Assembly: GCA_022447555.1 (NCBI GenBank)
Contig: JAKVBF010000004.1
Location: 150,759 to 214,758 of the forward strand
Direction of reading: 5' to 3'
Source of the DNA: Mariniblastus sp.
Lineage (GTDB): Bacteria; Planctomycetota; Planctomycetia; Pirellulales; Pirellulaceae
DNA: 64,000 nt
The translations under genes and the position numbers were made by a program. The first letter of the stretch is position 1; each line of letters starts with the position of its first letter. Below the pieces are notes generated by a model that did no database searches, was not told where the DNA came from, and was given only the letters and a program-made list of their open reading frames with translations. Below are positions 1 through 10,245 of the stretch, piece by piece.

Positions 1-58
1 TTACCATCATTCACAAACTGTTGGAAATTTACAAAATCTCGTTCGTTCACTGGCACTC

Positions 59-967
59 ATGACAAATGCAATCGAGCTCGAACAGGTCACCAAAACATTT
101 GGTCGGCAAACTGCAGTGGACCAACTGCAATTGACCGTCCCCAAAGGTGCTATCTATGGATTCATCGGACCTAACGGCTCTGGTAAAACCACCACACTGC
201 GAATGATCTTGAGGATTTTTCAACCGGATCGGGGGCGAGTCACGGTCTTGGGTCAATCCAAAGGTAAAACGGCGGATAACCGGCTCGGCTACCTGCCTGA
301 AGAACGGGGGCTCTACAAGCGAATGCGGGTCCGAGACGTCTTAACGTATTATGCTCGTCTGAAGGGAGCTTACGACTGCCAAGCTGAAATTAATTATTGG
401 CTCGAACGCCTCGATGCAATGGATTGGGCCAACAAAAAAATCGACATGCTTTCTAAAGGAATGGCTCAAAAAATTCAGTTCATTTCCTCCGTGGTGGCAA
501 AACCTGAATTGGTCATTCTGGATGAACCTTTTAGCGGTTTGGATCCGGTCAATCTCGAATCATTGAGAGACGCTGTATTCACGCTGCGAGAGAATGGCAC
601 GACCATTGTCTTTTCCACGCACGATATGGACATGGCTGAAAAAATGTGTGACACCATCTTTATGATATTTGAAGGAAAAAAAGTTTTAGATGGAACTTTG
701 TCAAGTATTCAGGCTCGATACCCGGCCAACCGAGTTCGGACACAATTTGCAGATGACTCACCCATGCCGCATCTGCCTGGAATTCAAGGTGTTCAAACCA
801 CGGGACGTTTTCACGAATTCACAATGAATCAAGAAGGGCAATCTCAAAAGATCTTAGAGCAGCTTGCCAATCAACGGACGATTTCTCATTTCGAAATCAT
901 CAAACCCTCTTTGCATGATATTTTCGTGCAGATCGCAAGCCCTAGTAAGATTCCTACCGGCAACTGA
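59..967 (+). CDS. ABC transporter ATP-binding protein, NatA-like
   Basis: This 302-residue protein is the ATPase subunit of an ABC-2 type exporter, which would power a separate membrane permease from the cytoplasmic side. Walker A (GPNGSGKTT) lies near residues 37-45, the ABC signature appears as LSKGM near 131-135, Walker B (LVILDEPFSGLDP) near 151-163, and an H-loop histidine (STHD) near 188. The last 100 or so residues look like the accessory C-terminal region (DUF4162 type) seen in NatA-like ATPases. No permease lies beside it: the next gene is a secreted cytochrome-type protein. A partner could lie left of the window. The unlinked permease at 49954-51303 is another possibility. Family assignment is firm; the substrate is unknown. 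Confidence 0.9.
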   Translation: MTNAIELEQVTKTFGRQTAVDQLQLTVPKGAIYGFIGPNGSGKTTTLRMILRIFQPDRGRVTVLGQSKGKTADNRLGYLPEERGLYKRMRVRDVLTYYARLKGAYDCQAEINYWLERLDAMDWANKKIDMLSKGMAQKIQFISSVVAKPELVILDEPFSGLDPVNLESLRDAVFTLRENGTTIVFSTHDMDMAEKMCDTIFMIFEGKKVLDGTLSSIQARYPANRVRTQFADDSPMPHLPGIQGVQTTGRFHEFTMNQEGQSQKILEQLANQRTISHFEIIKPSLHDIFVQIASPSKIPTGN

Positions 968-1123
968 CTGGGTGCCGTCCCAAACCGACTGCAAACCACT
1001 TGAAATGCTAACTGGACTCGCATCACGTCTTCGGCTTACCGATCGCAGGTAAACTACGCCTCAGAACGTGATTTTGGATCGTGTGCCAAACTATGGTAAA
1101 CTGGGGCCGTGGTAATTTAAGTG

Positions 1124-4100
1124 ATGAATGCCTTTGCTCTATTATCTCTCTCGCAAGCGACACGAAAAATAGAAATGCTCGTACTCGGCTTAGACAATCG
1201 AACCATTCGGAAGCGAATTGAGATACGGCATTGCAGTATTCCCTTTCTGTTTCTCGTATTGTTCCTAAGCCTAAGTAACGAGCGAGCCGCCACTGCCATG
1301 CCGCAGGAAATGAAAACGGAAATATCATTCAATCGTGATATCCGTCCAATTCTCTCGGAAAACTGCTTTCCCTGCCACGGATTCGACGCGGAAAACCGTG
1401 AAGCCGATTTACGTCTGGACCTTCCCGAGAAGGCATACTCAGGAAGCCCGGGTGAGGCAGCAATCGTTCCCGGCAAGCCTGGAGACAGCCTGATTTGGCA
1501 ACGCATCATGTCAGGGTCCTCAGACGAAATCATGCCACCTGCGGATTCACATAAAAAACTTACCGAGACTCAAAAAGAGACGCTTCGAAAATGGATTCAA
1601 CAGGGCGCAAACTATCAAAAACATTGGGCGTTTGAACTCCCCATCAAACCACACGGGGACGGAATCGATCACTTCGTCAAAAAAAAGCTGTCGGCCAATG
1701 GCTTGACGTTGTCGCCCGAAGCGGACCGGCCTACGTTAATTCGCCGAGTGAGCATGACGTTGACCGGACTCCCGCCAACGATTCCTGAAATTGATCAATT
1801 CCTGACTGACTCATCTCACGATGCTTATGATGCGATGGTGGATCGTTATCTCGCCTCGCCCCGGTTTGGAGAAGAGATGGCGAGACATTGGCTCGACGTC
1901 GCTCGATATGGTGACACGCACGGGATGCACTTGGATAACGAGCGACAAACGTGGGCGTACCGGGACTGGGTTGTTTCCGCCTTCAATCGTAATCTGCCCT
2001 ATGACCAATTTACGATCGACCAGCTTGCCGGCGATCTTGTGGTTCAACCAAGCCAAGCCCAAATGGTGGCCACGGGTTTCAATCGATGCAACGTGACAAC
2101 CGGTGAAGGCGGAAGCATTCAGCGGGAGGTCCTTTTTCGCTATGCTGTTGATCGGGCGAGTACAACCGCTCAAGCTTGGCTAGGGCTTACTGTGGGCTGT
2201 GCGGTATGCCACGACCATAAATACGATCCTATTTCCCAAAAAGATTTCTATTCCCTTTACGCCTTTTTCAATTCCAATGCCGATCCTGCAATGGACGGGA
2301 ATGCATTGCTGACACAACCGGTAATTAAAGTCAAACCCCCCGAGTATGACACAAAGATAAAAGGTTTTGTCGACCGCAAGGCAGCCATCGTTAAAGCGAT
2401 CGGCGAACTCGCTGAGGATTTGGATTACTCGGATCCAGCGGATTTGATCCCCAGGCCTCCAGTTCAAGAATTCGAAAACGTCTGGTTTGAAGATGCATTC
2501 CCGACAGGAGCTCAGGTCAACGCGCCGGGTCCCTTTTTTGTGAACCAGCCCGTGAAAAGTGGAATGAAGTCCTTGAAGGTGACCGGCGAAGGACTGATTC
2601 AGACATTCTACGACAAAGGCGCGGCGCCTCTATCGATTCCTAAAGAAGGCACGTTTTTTCTTCACGTTTTCCTCGATCCCAACAATCCGCCCGAAGAGAT
2701 CATGATCCAGTTTTTAACTGATACATGGAACCACCGGGCGATCTGGGGCGCCGACTTGATTGATTGGGGCAAACGAGATTCCACCGAACGTTTTTCCGCC
2801 GGCGAACTACCCGCAATAGGCAAGTGGGTGAAATTAGAATTCGCCGCGTCTGCTGTCGGCCTTAGCCCCGGTCACCCGATCAAGGGATTTGCCTTTACCG
2901 TATATGGAGGCACCGCGTATTTTGACAACATGGGGATCGTCGGACGGTCAGATCCTGTTAATGATCCTTTGCGTTCTTTAACCGCATGGCGCGCTGCGCA
3001 AACGGGAAAAGACACTCCAGCTGTAGGAGATGAGGTGAACAAATGGCTTAAAGAGGGGCCTCAAAAAGATCGCACGGCAAACGAGCTACAGCAAATCCGC
3101 AACCACTACCTTTCACAGGTCTGTTCCACAACAGCCGATGCCTTTGCTTCCTTAAAAGCCGATTTGGCCACGGTGAAAGCAGATCGAAACCGATATGAAA
3201 AAACGGTTCCATCCACATTTGTGTTTCGAGATCTACCAAAAGCTCGTGACAGTTTTGTTATGATTCGAGGCGAGTACGACGCCCCCGGGGAACCCGTTTT
3301 ACCAGCGACCCCTTCGGTACTTCCACCTCTTAAACAGACCGGTGAACGAGCCAACCGTCTTGACCTCGCTCGCTGGATCGTCTCACCGGAAAATCCCTTG
3401 ACATCCCGAGTCGCAGTCAACCGGTACTGGCAACAGGTCTTCGGGGTCGGTTTGGTTAAAACGAGCCATGATTTCGGTACCCAAGGGACTCTACCAACAC
3501 ACCCACAGCTACTCGACTGGCTGGCCATCTGGTTTCAGGAGAACGACTGGGATATCAAAAAACTGATGCGTCTAATGGTGACAAGCCAAGTCTTTCGTCA
3601 ACAAAGTATCGCTCCCCCTGCGAGATGGATTGCTGACCCAGAAAATCAGCAACTCGCTCGAGGATCACGATTTCGACTTGATGCGGAACAACTGCGTGAC
3701 CAAACGTTATTCGTAAGTGGTTTGATGGTGCATGAGATGGGCGGCAAAGGCGTTAACCCTTATCAGCCCCCAAACATTTGGGAGCCGTTAGCATTTGGCG
3801 GTTCCAATACTCGGTATTACAAACGAGGTGATGGCGACGATCTCTACCGGCGAACGATTTATACATTCTTTAAAAGAACAGCGCCCCACCCCATGTTAGA
3901 GAACTTTGATGCGCCGGCACGTGAACAATCCTGCATTCGTCGCGATCGAACCAACACGCCTCTGCAGGCCTTGCAGCTGTTGAATGATGTCCAGTATTTC
4001 GAGGCCGCCCGAGCGTTTGCTGAAAAGATTATGAAGACCGCGAGTACTTCTTCTGACCGAGTTGAATTTGCCTATCGCAGCGTTCTTTCACGCACCCCCC

Positions 4101-4300
4101 AACCGGCAGAAACTCAGATGGTGATTGATTTTTTTGATCAACAACTAAATAAATATAAGGCCTTTCCTCTCGAAGCGAATAAAGCGATTGCATTCGGCGA
4201 ATCGAACCCCCCAACCGATGTCGATGCAGCGGAACTTGCTGCATGGACATTGGTTGCCAATCTCATTCTCAACCTCGATGAGGCGATTGTTCGCAACTAA
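1124..4300 (+). CDS. Secreted planctomycete cytochrome-type protein with DUF1549 and DUF1553 domains
   Basis: A large protein (1058 residues from this ATG) of the planctomycete PSCyt1-DUF1549-DUF1553 architecture. A hydrophobic stretch near residues 39-51 ending in an ATA cleavage-like site suggests export. A heme-c motif CFPCH lies near residue 82, with a candidate distal Met in EIMPP near 139. The DUF1549 region (about 180-390) contains [17 protein letters not shown] beta-rich LamG-like stretch covers about 450-610. DUF1553 (about 745-1010) begins at [15 protein letters not shown]. The frame is also open from a GTG at 1121, and an internal ATG at 1175 would give a more normal signal peptide; no SD settles the choice. 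The stop overlaps the next start (TAATG), so the pair is probably co-translated. The catalytic role of this family is not established. A role in polysaccharide use is often proposed, and that is inference here. Confidence 0.88.
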   Translation: MNAFALLSLSQATRKIEMLVLGLDNRTIRKRIEIRHCSIPFLFLVLFLSLSNERAATAMPQEMKTEISFNRDIRPILSENCFPCHGFDAENREADLRLDLPEKAYSGSPGEAAIVPGKPGDSLIWQRIMSGSSDEIMPPADSHKKLTETQKETLRKWIQQGANYQKHWAFELPIKPHGDGIDHFVKKKLSANGLTLSPEADRPTLIRRVSMTLTGLPPTIPEIDQFLTDSSHDAYDAMVDRYLASPRFGEEMARHWLDVARYGDTHGMHLDNERQTWAYRDWVVSAFNRNLPYDQFTIDQLAGDLVVQPSQAQMVATGFNRCNVTTGEGGSIQREVLFRYAVDRASTTAQAWLGLTVGCAVCHDHKYDPISQKDFYSLYAFFNSNADPAMDGNALLTQPVIKVKPPEYDTKIKGFVDRKAAIVKAIGELAEDLDYSDPADLIPRPPVQEFENVWFEDAFPTGAQVNAPGPFFVNQPVKSGMKSLKVTGEGLIQTFYDKGAAPLSIPKEGTFFLHVFLDPNNPPEEIMIQFLTDTWNHRAIWGADLIDWGKRDSTERFSAGELPAIGKWVKLEFAASAVGLSPGHPIKGFAFTVYGGTAYFDNMGIVGRSDPVNDPLRSLTAWRAAQTGKDTPAVGDEVNKWLKEGPQKDRTANELQQIRNHYLSQVCSTTADAFASLKADLATVKADRNRYEKTVPSTFVFRDLPKARDSFVMIRGEYDAPGEPVLPATPSVLPPLKQTGERANRLDLARWIVSPENPLTSRVAVNRYWQQVFGVGLVKTSHDFGTQGTLPTHPQLLDWLAIWFQENDWDIKKLMRLMVTSQVFRQQSIAPPARWIADPENQQLARGSRFRLDAEQLRDQTLFVSGLMVHEMGGKGVNPYQPPNIWEPLAFGGSNTRYYKRGDGDDLYRRTIYTFFKRTAPHPMLENFDAPAREQSCIRRDRTNTPLQALQLLNDVQYFEAARAFAEKIMKTASTSSDRVEFAYRSVLSRTPQPAETQMVIDFFDQQLNKYKAFPLEANKAIAFGESNPPTDVDAAELAAWTLVANLILNLDEAIVRN

Positions 4301-5778
4301 TGAGTGTCATGAAAAAAAACAACCCGCTTTTCGACCATCAAGTCCTTCAGACTCGTCGTCAATTTTTTGGGGATATTGGGATCCGATTTGGCGGGATTGC
4401 GATGGCATCAATACTCGCCACACAGGCAAACGCCCAACCGGCGGAGGACCAAGTCCACCCGCCTCGACCGGGTCTCCCTCACTTTCCTGCCACAGCTAAG
4501 TCCGTCATTTATCTGCATATGAATGGCGGACCGTCGCAACTTGACACCTGGGATTACAAACCTAAGTTGGCCCAATACTTTGACAAAGATCTCCCAAAAG
4601 ACTTTTTGGGTAATCGCATTACTACCATGACCAGCGGGCAGGCCAAGTTCCCTGTTGCTCCTTCCAAATTCAAATTCAACCAACATGGTGAATGTGGACG
4701 CTGGGTCAGTTCCCTACTACCGCATACGGCGAAAATCGTTGATGAAATAGCGGTCATCAAAACGGTGCAGACCAACGCCATCAATCACGATCCAGCCTGC
4801 ACCTTCGTCATGACGGGGAGCGAGGTACCGGGCAAACCCTGCATGGGTTCATGGATCTCCTATGGGCTTGGCGCGGAGACCAACAACTTGCCTGCCTTCG
4901 TTGCCTTAGTACCTAATTTCCCAAATGGCTCGAATGCACAGGCGCTTTACACACGAATGTGGGGGCCCGGATTCTTGCCAGGAAAACACAGTGGCGTGGT
5001 ACTACGTGCAGGCGCCGAACCTGTCCTGTATCTTGAGAATCCACCGGGCGTCGATCGCAGAGATCGTCGGGCAATGCTAGACACCCTTGGTAAACTGAAT
5101 GCACGGGGCTTCGAAAAGTTTGGTGATCCCGATATTCAAACGAGGATCGCTCAATACGAGATGGCTTACCGAATGCAAACAAGCGTACCTGAACTTACTG
5201 ATCTGAGTCAGGAAACGAAACTCACCAAAGAGCGGTACGGCCCCAATGTTGACAAACCAGGTTCGTTCGCTCAAAGCGCATTATTGGCTCGTCGACTGGT
5301 AGAACGGGGTGTGCGGATGGTCCAAGTCATGCACCGCGGCTGGGATTCGCATGGTAATCTACCGGTTGAATTGGGCAATCAATGCATGGATACAGACCAA
5401 GCCTGCGCCGCCTTGATAAACGATTTGAAGGAACGAGGAATGCTCGAAGACACACTCGTTGTTTGGGGCGGTGAATTTGGTCGGACCGTTTACTCGCAAG
5501 GAAAACTAACCAAGGAGCGATACGGACGCGATCACCATCCACGTAATTTCTGTATGTGGATGGCTGGTGGTGGGGTCAAAGGGGGAATCGAACTGGGCGA
5601 AACCGATGAGTTCTCCTACAACCCAATCTCGAATCCAGTTCATATCAACGAAATCAACGCAACCATCCTACACTGCCTTGGAATTGATCACGAACGCTTC
5701 ACGCTGCGTTATCAAGGCTTAGATCAGCGATTAACGGGAGTTGAGCCAATGAAGGTAATCACCGATATCTTGGCATAA
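4300..5778 (+). CDS. DUF1501 family secreted protein
   Basis: A 492-residue DUF1501 protein, the usual partner of DUF1549/DUF1553 proteins in planctomycetes. The N-terminus carries a twin-arginine-like TRRQFFGD motif near residues 18-25 followed by a weakly hydrophobic segment ending ATQANA, which suggests Tat export in a folded state. Further on are [18 protein letters not shown] near 70 and GWDSHGN and [10 protein letters not shown] in the second half, typical of the alkaline-phosphatase-like sulfatase-related fold proposed for this family. The start codon overlaps the upstream stop by one base; an in-frame ATG at 4309 is an alternative. Enzymatic activity is not known. Its pairing suggests a shared periplasmic function with the heme protein. 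Confidence 0.9.
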   Translation: MSVMKKNNPLFDHQVLQTRRQFFGDIGIRFGGIAMASILATQANAQPAEDQVHPPRPGLPHFPATAKSVIYLHMNGGPSQLDTWDYKPKLAQYFDKDLPKDFLGNRITTMTSGQAKFPVAPSKFKFNQHGECGRWVSSLLPHTAKIVDEIAVIKTVQTNAINHDPACTFVMTGSEVPGKPCMGSWISYGLGAETNNLPAFVALVPNFPNGSNAQALYTRMWGPGFLPGKHSGVVLRAGAEPVLYLENPPGVDRRDRRAMLDTLGKLNARGFEKFGDPDIQTRIAQYEMAYRMQTSVPELTDLSQETKLTKERYGPNVDKPGSFAQSALLARRLVERGVRMVQVMHRGWDSHGNLPVELGNQCMDTDQACAALINDLKERGMLEDTLVVWGGEFGRTVYSQGKLTKERYGRDHHPRNFCMWMAGGGVKGGIELGETDEFSYNPISNPVHINEINATILHCLGIDHERFTLRYQGLDQRLTGVEPMKVITDILA

Positions 5779-5836
5779 AGAGTCCCCTCGCAAAAACCTT
5801 TTAGGCCAACCAGCCGGCGGTACCAGACGTAGCTAG

Positions 5837-7594
5837 TTATCGTTGTCCAGCGGCCTTACCTGGCACCCTCGGATCATGCGACCCCGTAAACCTTCCACTC
5901 TTTGGATCCCAACCAATCGCTTGAGTCACTCCAATTCCGCGACGTGAAGAGATATCGTGCCCTCGTTGTTGGAGCTCGGCAACCTGCTTCTGATCAAGTG
6001 CCGTTTCAATCACCAATCGATCAGGAGACCACTGGTGATGAAGTCGCGGAGCAGCAAGTGCATCGCCAACGCTGTAACCCAGATCTAAATGGTTGATCAA
6101 TCCCCATACAACCTGCGTAATGATCGTGGGACCACCGGCTGCCCCAAGTGTCAGCACAGGACGACCATCGAGCAGAACAATCGTCGGGCTCATACTGGAC
6201 AGCGGGCGTTTCCCGGCAGCCACTGCGTTATTCTCTCCACCTACCAAACCAAAAGCATTGGGAACTCCGGGAGCGATCGAGAAATCGTCCATCTGATTGT
6301 TCATGACAACTCCCAAGCCAGGCACAATGACTTTAGAGCCAAATGTCGTATTCACCGTCGTCGTAATCGCTACCCAATTCCCGTCCGCGTCGGCTGCAGT
6401 GACGTGAGTTGTATGCTTTTTTGAGAAGTCGCCCTCTTTAAGAGGTGGCGAGCCATGAGACATTACCGGAGTCACTTTATTGACATCAATTTTTGCGGCA
6501 AGCTGCTTTGCGTAAGACTTGTTAATCAACCCTTTCGGAACTTGAACGTAATCAGGATCCCCTAACCAGTAGGCTCTGTCCGCAAACGCAAGTTTCATTG
6601 CTTCGGCTACCACGTGCCGCATCTTTGCTGGATCTTTTTCCTGAAGTTCTTGTAGATCAAAAGACTCGAGAATATTTAAAATTTGCGCCACATGAACGCC
6701 ACCACTGCTGGGAGGAGGGAATCCGTAGATATCATACCCCCGATAGGTTGTTCGGACCGGCTCCCGTCGAACGGTTCGATAGTTCTTAAAATCATCAACC
6801 GTCAAGATGCCACCGTTGGATTTCATCCAATCAGCGGTCTGTTTCGCAAATTCTCCACCGTAAAACCAATTCGTTCCACATTTGGCTATTTGCCGGTAAG
6901 TCTCGGCCAGGTCCGGTTGCCTCAATACCTCACCCGGCTCGTAAATCGAGCCGTCCGGTTTCAATAATGCAGCAGCCGAACCTGGAAATTGTTGGAGGTA
7001 TTTCCGGGTGCTACGCAGCCGACTCGAGTAAACGCGATCTACCTGAAAACCATTCTCTGCGACCTCAGCCGCCTCCAAAATGAGGCTTGAAAAGGCCAAC
7101 TTCCCATAATTGGATACGGCCTCAGAGTAAGCTTTCAGAGCACCCGGGACGCCACTTGCCAGTGCTCCGACTCGGGATAATGATCCATCAGCTTTACCGT
7201 CGCGCAGATACATATCCCGATGGGCTGCAGCCGGAGCCATTTCACGACCATCGATCGCGACGACATCGCCTTCAGCGGTTCGAATCAAGACAAAACAACC
7301 ACCCCCAATTCCTGAATTGAAACCATCGACCACCCCGAGAGTTAACGCCGTCGCAATCGCCGCATCAACAGCATTACCACCTTGTTCAAAAGCGCTGACA
7401 CCCGCCGCGGTAGCGATCGGGTTGACCGATGCCACCATATTTCGCGGGGACTCGGCCGTGTGTTGCGATTGCCCGCGAGCTTCTAAGACTGCCAACAAAG
7501 TCAATAACGCGACCAACAGCCTGCTACTTATAAAGTGAGCTGAAAAGCTTGGCCTTCGCCGAGAAACACTGTTGAAAAAGGCAGGATACAGCAT
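5837..7594 (-). CDS. ggt: Gamma-glutamyltransferase (glutathione hydrolase), secreted
   Basis: This 585-residue protein belongs to the Ntn-hydrolase gamma-glutamyltransferase family, which cleaves or transfers the gamma-glutamyl group of glutathione in the periplasm. An N-terminal hydrophobic segment (about 24-38) ending EARGQ is a likely signal peptide. Family motifs are clear: GGNAVDAAIAT near 72, GIGGGCFVLI near 95, GFPPPSSGGVH near 291, and KKHTTHVTAADADGNWVA near 392. The first Thr of TTH (residue 395) is the expected autoprocessing nucleophile, splitting the chain into large and small subunits. TTFGSKV and PLSSMSPTIV follow, as in active members. It stands alone, convergent with the DUF1501 gene and divergent from scpB. 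Length is normal for the family. Confidence 0.94.
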   Translation of the reverse strand: MLYPAFFNSVSRRRPSFSAHFISSRLLVALLTLLAVLEARGQSQHTAESPRNMVASVNPIATAAGVSAFEQGGNAVDAAIATALTLGVVDGFNSGIGGGCFVLIRTAEGDVVAIDGREMAPAAAHRDMYLRDGKADGSLSRVGALASGVPGALKAYSEAVSNYGKLAFSSLILEAAEVAENGFQVDRVYSSRLRSTRKYLQQFPGSAAALLKPDGSIYEPGEVLRQPDLAETYRQIAKCGTNWFYGGEFAKQTADWMKSNGGILTVDDFKNYRTVRREPVRTTYRGYDIYGFPPPSSGGVHVAQILNILESFDLQELQEKDPAKMRHVVAEAMKLAFADRAYWLGDPDYVQVPKGLINKSYAKQLAAKIDVNKVTPVMSHGSPPLKEGDFSKKHTTHVTAADADGNWVAITTTVNTTFGSKVIVPGLGVVMNNQMDDFSIAPGVPNAFGLVGGENNAVAAGKRPLSSMSPTIVLLDGRPVLTLGAAGGPTIITQVVWGLINHLDLGYSVGDALAAPRLHHQWSPDRLVIETALDQKQVAELQQRGHDISSRRGIGVTQAIGWDPKSGRFTGSHDPRVPGKAAGQR

Positions 7595-7658
7595 TTACGT
7601 TGTCCCATTTTAGAAATCCGACTTGCGAACAATTAACGGCTTGCTCTAAGCTGACATT

Positions 7659-8675
7659 ATGCCACTTGATCCCGAACATTCCGATTCTGAAAAACTGGAA
7701 CTACCAGAAGTTTCGGAAGAATTTGTCGACGAACCGTCTGCCGATGAAGAGTTGTCACTGGATCAACTAAGCCGCGCCTATGCGGAAGTTTTGCAAAACC
7801 GCAAGGACAGCGACGCGGATTTAGAAGAGGGCGAAGAAGAAGAGGACGAAGACTACGAAGAAGAAGAGGACGAAGACTACGAAGAAGAAGAGGACGAAGA
7901 CTACGAAGAAGAGGAGGACGAAGACTACGAAGAAGAGGAGGACGAAGACTACGAAGAAGAAGAGGACGAAGACTGCGAAGAAGAGGAGGATGAAGACTAC
8001 GAAGAAGAGGAGGAGCAGTACGCCAAAGAGACTCAGAACAACCCGCTTAGTTTCGGCGAGGCTCAAGCTTCATTCATCTCGTCAGAAATAGATCCGGCTG
8101 ATGAGGACGAAGAGGATAACGCTGGTTGCTCCATTGAACCTGATACCATTCTTGAAGCCATTCTATTTGTAGGCTGCCCACCAGATACTAAGCTCAACGC
8201 AAAGAAAATTGCCGGAATTATGAGGGACGTCAGTCCAAAAGAAATCAAGGCAATCACCAAAAAGCTCAATGATCATTACCAATCAACCAATGCTCCCTAT
8301 CGAATCGTCTCCGACTCCGGAGACCTCAAAATGCAGCTGGTTGACGACGATGAGATGAACTTGGTTCGTGCTCAATTCTACGGGGAAGTTCGGCATGCCA
8401 AGCTAAACCAAAATGCGATCGATGTTTTGGCTGTCGTCGCCTACAACCAGCCAGTCAGCAAAGAGGAAATTAATAAAATTCGAACGCGATCAAGCGGTCC
8501 TGTTTTGAATCAAATGGTCCGTCGCCAACTACTGACTTTTGAAATGACGGAATCCAAGCCTCACCGTAAAATCTACAGCACCACCGATCGCTTCCTCGAT
8601 CTGTTTGGACTAGAAACGCTCGTCGACCTGCCGCAGACTAACGCGGCTTCTGATCTTGAAGAGCTGGCTGATTAA
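7659..8675 (+). CDS. scpB: Segregation and condensation protein B with acidic repeat N-terminus
   Basis: The C-terminal part (about residues 163-325) is a ScpB winged-helix protein, the kleisin-associated subunit of the SMC-ScpAB chromosome condensation complex. It starts at ILEAILFVG and includes the family hallmark LDVLAVVAYNQPVSKEEI in slightly varied form, then GPVLNQMVRRQLL. Normal ScpB is about 180-220 residues; this one has about 160 extra N-terminal residues. Within these, residues 59-114 are seven perfect or near-perfect copies of EEEEDEDY. The repeat is also conserved at DNA level (see 7833-8000). The tail is disordered and very acidic and might mimic DNA or bind basic partners; that is inference. 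No scpA is adjacent. The start ATG lies about 60 bases from the divergent ggt start. Confidence 0.9.
   Translation: MPLDPEHSDSEKLELPEVSEEFVDEPSADEELSLDQLSRAYAEVLQNRKDSDADLEEGEEEEDEDYEEEEDEDYEEEEDEDYEEEEDEDYEEEEDEDYEEEEDEDCEEEEDEDYEEEEEQYAKETQNNPLSFGEAQASFISSEIDPADEDEEDNAGCSIEPDTILEAILFVGCPPDTKLNAKKIAGIMRDVSPKEIKAITKKLNDHYQSTNAPYRIVSDSGDLKMQLVDDDEMNLVRAQFYGEVRHAKLNQNAIDVLAVVAYNQPVSKEEINKIRTRSSGPVLNQMVRRQLLTFEMTESKPHRKIYSTTDRFLDLFGLETLVDLPQTNAASDLEELAD
7833..8000 (+). repeat. Seven-copy 24-bp tandem repeat inside scpB
   Basis: Seven in-frame 24-bp units encode EEEEDEDY. Units 1-3 are identical. Units 4 and 5 differ from them by one third-position change (GAA to GAG) and match each other. Unit 6 has TGC for TAC, giving Cys. 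Unit 7 has two synonymous changes relative to unit 1. The near-identity points to recent expansion by slippage or unequal exchange, so copy number may vary between strains. A multiple of three keeps the scpB frame open. The antisense strand reads as a false hydrophobic ORF. Confidence 0.97.
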
Positions 8676-8799
8676 ACCCCACGAACGTCGCAATGCGACA
8701 GGCCGCCTGACATCATTTTTTAAATAAGTTTCCGGCCTTGGTGGCGTCTAGAAACGGAGAAATGCGAAACTCCTAATCGGATTGTCATGTTTGGCATTG

Positions 8800-8829
8800 T
8801 TGCGAAAGACTGCTGTTCAGTTTTATAAT
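8800..8829 (+). promoter_or_regulatory. Candidate sigma-70 promoter of glgC
   Basis: A TTGCGA hexamer (8800-8805) is followed after 18 bases by a perfect TATAAT (8824-8829). The downstream glgC ATG is at 8901, giving a leader of about 65 bases. The -35 box matches consensus at four of six positions. This is read by eye and unsupported by transcript data. Confidence 0.5.
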
Positions 8830-8900
8830 CCTTAGTGACCTCACAGTTAATTCGGAAATCGGGGCAAACTTGCTAAAATTATTGAGATCGGAGACGCTTA

Positions 8901-10205
8901 ATGCGTAATGTTGTCGCGCTCGTATTGGGTGGTGGCCGTGGAACCCGGCTTTACCCGCTAACTTCGATTCGAAGCAAGCCTGCGGTCCCGCTTGGCGGCA
9001 TGTACCGACTCATTGATATCCCGCTGTCCAATTGCATCAATAGTAATATTCGCCGAATCTTTGTTCTCACACAATTCATGTCAACCAGTTTGCATGGTCA
9101 TATTCGACGCACCTATAACTTTGATAATTTCAGCGGCGGTTACGTTGAGGTGCTGGCCGCTCAAGAGACCATGAGTGAGGGTACCGACTGGTACCAAGGT
9201 ACTGCAGACGCCGTCCGGAAAAACCTGAGACAAATCAAACGTCGTGACATTGACTATGTTGTGATCTTATCAGGTGACCAACTTTACCGAATGGACTACC
9301 GAAAATTGATCCAATCTCACAAAGAATCTGATGCGGATGCCACCATCGCTTGCATGCCCGTATCTCGAGAACAAGCGCGAGATTTCGGAATCATGCAACT
9401 GGATGACGATGGTCGCGTGCGTGGATTTGTCGAGAAACCACAGGCTGAAGAAGAAATAGATGCCGTTAAAACAGATGCCCAGTGGATTGAATCCCGAGGT
9501 GTTCAAAGCCACGGACGGGATTGTCTCGCCAGCCTAGGCATTTATGTTTTCAACCGCGAATTGCTAGTGGACGTACTCGAAACAAACGACTACGCCGACT
9601 TCGGACGCGAAGTCTTCCCGGCTACTATAAAGTCTCAGAAAGTTCAAACTCATCTGTATGATGGATATTGGGAAGACATAGGAACAATCCGCTCGTTTTA
9701 CGAGGCGAATATTGGCATGGCCAATGAATCTCCGGAATTTCGCCTTTTCACACCCGAGTCTCCCATCTACACCCGTCCTAGATACCTTCCCCCCACTCAC
9801 TTGGGGCATGTCGAAGTTAAAAACAGTTTGATCGCCAATGGATGTCAAATCGGAAAGGGAAGCCGTATCGAAAACAGCGTAATCGGTTTGCGTACCCTGA
9901 TCGGGGATAATGTGCACATCCGAAATTCGATTGTAATGGGTGCAGACTACTATGAATCCGGCCTACCACAAACTCAACCCAATTCTCTAACACCCCTTGG
10001 GATTGGCACTGACTCGTTAATTGATGGTGCCATCATCGATAAGAACTGTCGGATTGGTTCAGGGGTTTCCATTTCCAATCTGAGTCAAACAATTGAAACC
10101 GACCTGAATCACCCAACGTGTGTCATTCGGGACAGCATCCCAATCATCACCAAAGGGGGCGAACTGAAGCATGGCTGGAACCTCAATGAGTTCCTCAAGC
10201 AGTAG
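8901..10205 (+). CDS. glgC: Glucose-1-phosphate adenylyltransferase (ADP-glucose pyrophosphorylase)
   Basis: This 434-residue enzyme makes ADP-glucose from glucose-1-phosphate and ATP, the committed step of bacterial glycogen synthesis in the cytoplasm. The N-terminal nucleotidyltransferase domain begins VLGGGRGTRLYPLT (residues 8-21), continues with SKPAVPLGGMYRLIDIPLSN, WYQGTADAVRKN and SGDQLYRMDY, and has the sugar-binding GFVEKP near 177. The C-terminal third is a left-handed beta-helix with isoleucine-patch repeats. Length and the SLGIYVFN motif fit the plant/cyanobacterial-like group of GlgC. A GGAGA sits 7-11 bases before the ATG. No other glycogen gene is nearby, so it is probably transcribed alone from the promoter at 8800-8829. 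Confidence 0.96.
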   Translation: MRNVVALVLGGGRGTRLYPLTSIRSKPAVPLGGMYRLIDIPLSNCINSNIRRIFVLTQFMSTSLHGHIRRTYNFDNFSGGYVEVLAAQETMSEGTDWYQGTADAVRKNLRQIKRRDIDYVVILSGDQLYRMDYRKLIQSHKESDADATIACMPVSREQARDFGIMQLDDDGRVRGFVEKPQAEEEIDAVKTDAQWIESRGVQSHGRDCLASLGIYVFNRELLVDVLETNDYADFGREVFPATIKSQKVQTHLYDGYWEDIGTIRSFYEANIGMANESPEFRLFTPESPIYTRPRYLPPTHLGHVEVKNSLIANGCQIGKGSRIENSVIGLRTLIGDNVHIRNSIVMGADYYESGLPQTQPNSLTPLGIGTDSLIDGAIIDKNCRIGSGVSISNLSQTIETDLNHPTCVIRDSIPIITKGGELKHGWNLNEFLKQ

Positions 10206-10245
10206 CCTCAAAGATAAATGAAATAGATAGGCCATCGTCGGTCAA

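Noticed and set aside
7821-8066. Minus-strand ORF of 81 codons reading as a Phe/Val/Leu-rich membrane protein
   Set aside because: It is the antisense of the acidic repeat in scpB; the hydrophobic pattern is a by-product of GAA/GAG/GAC codons read backwards.
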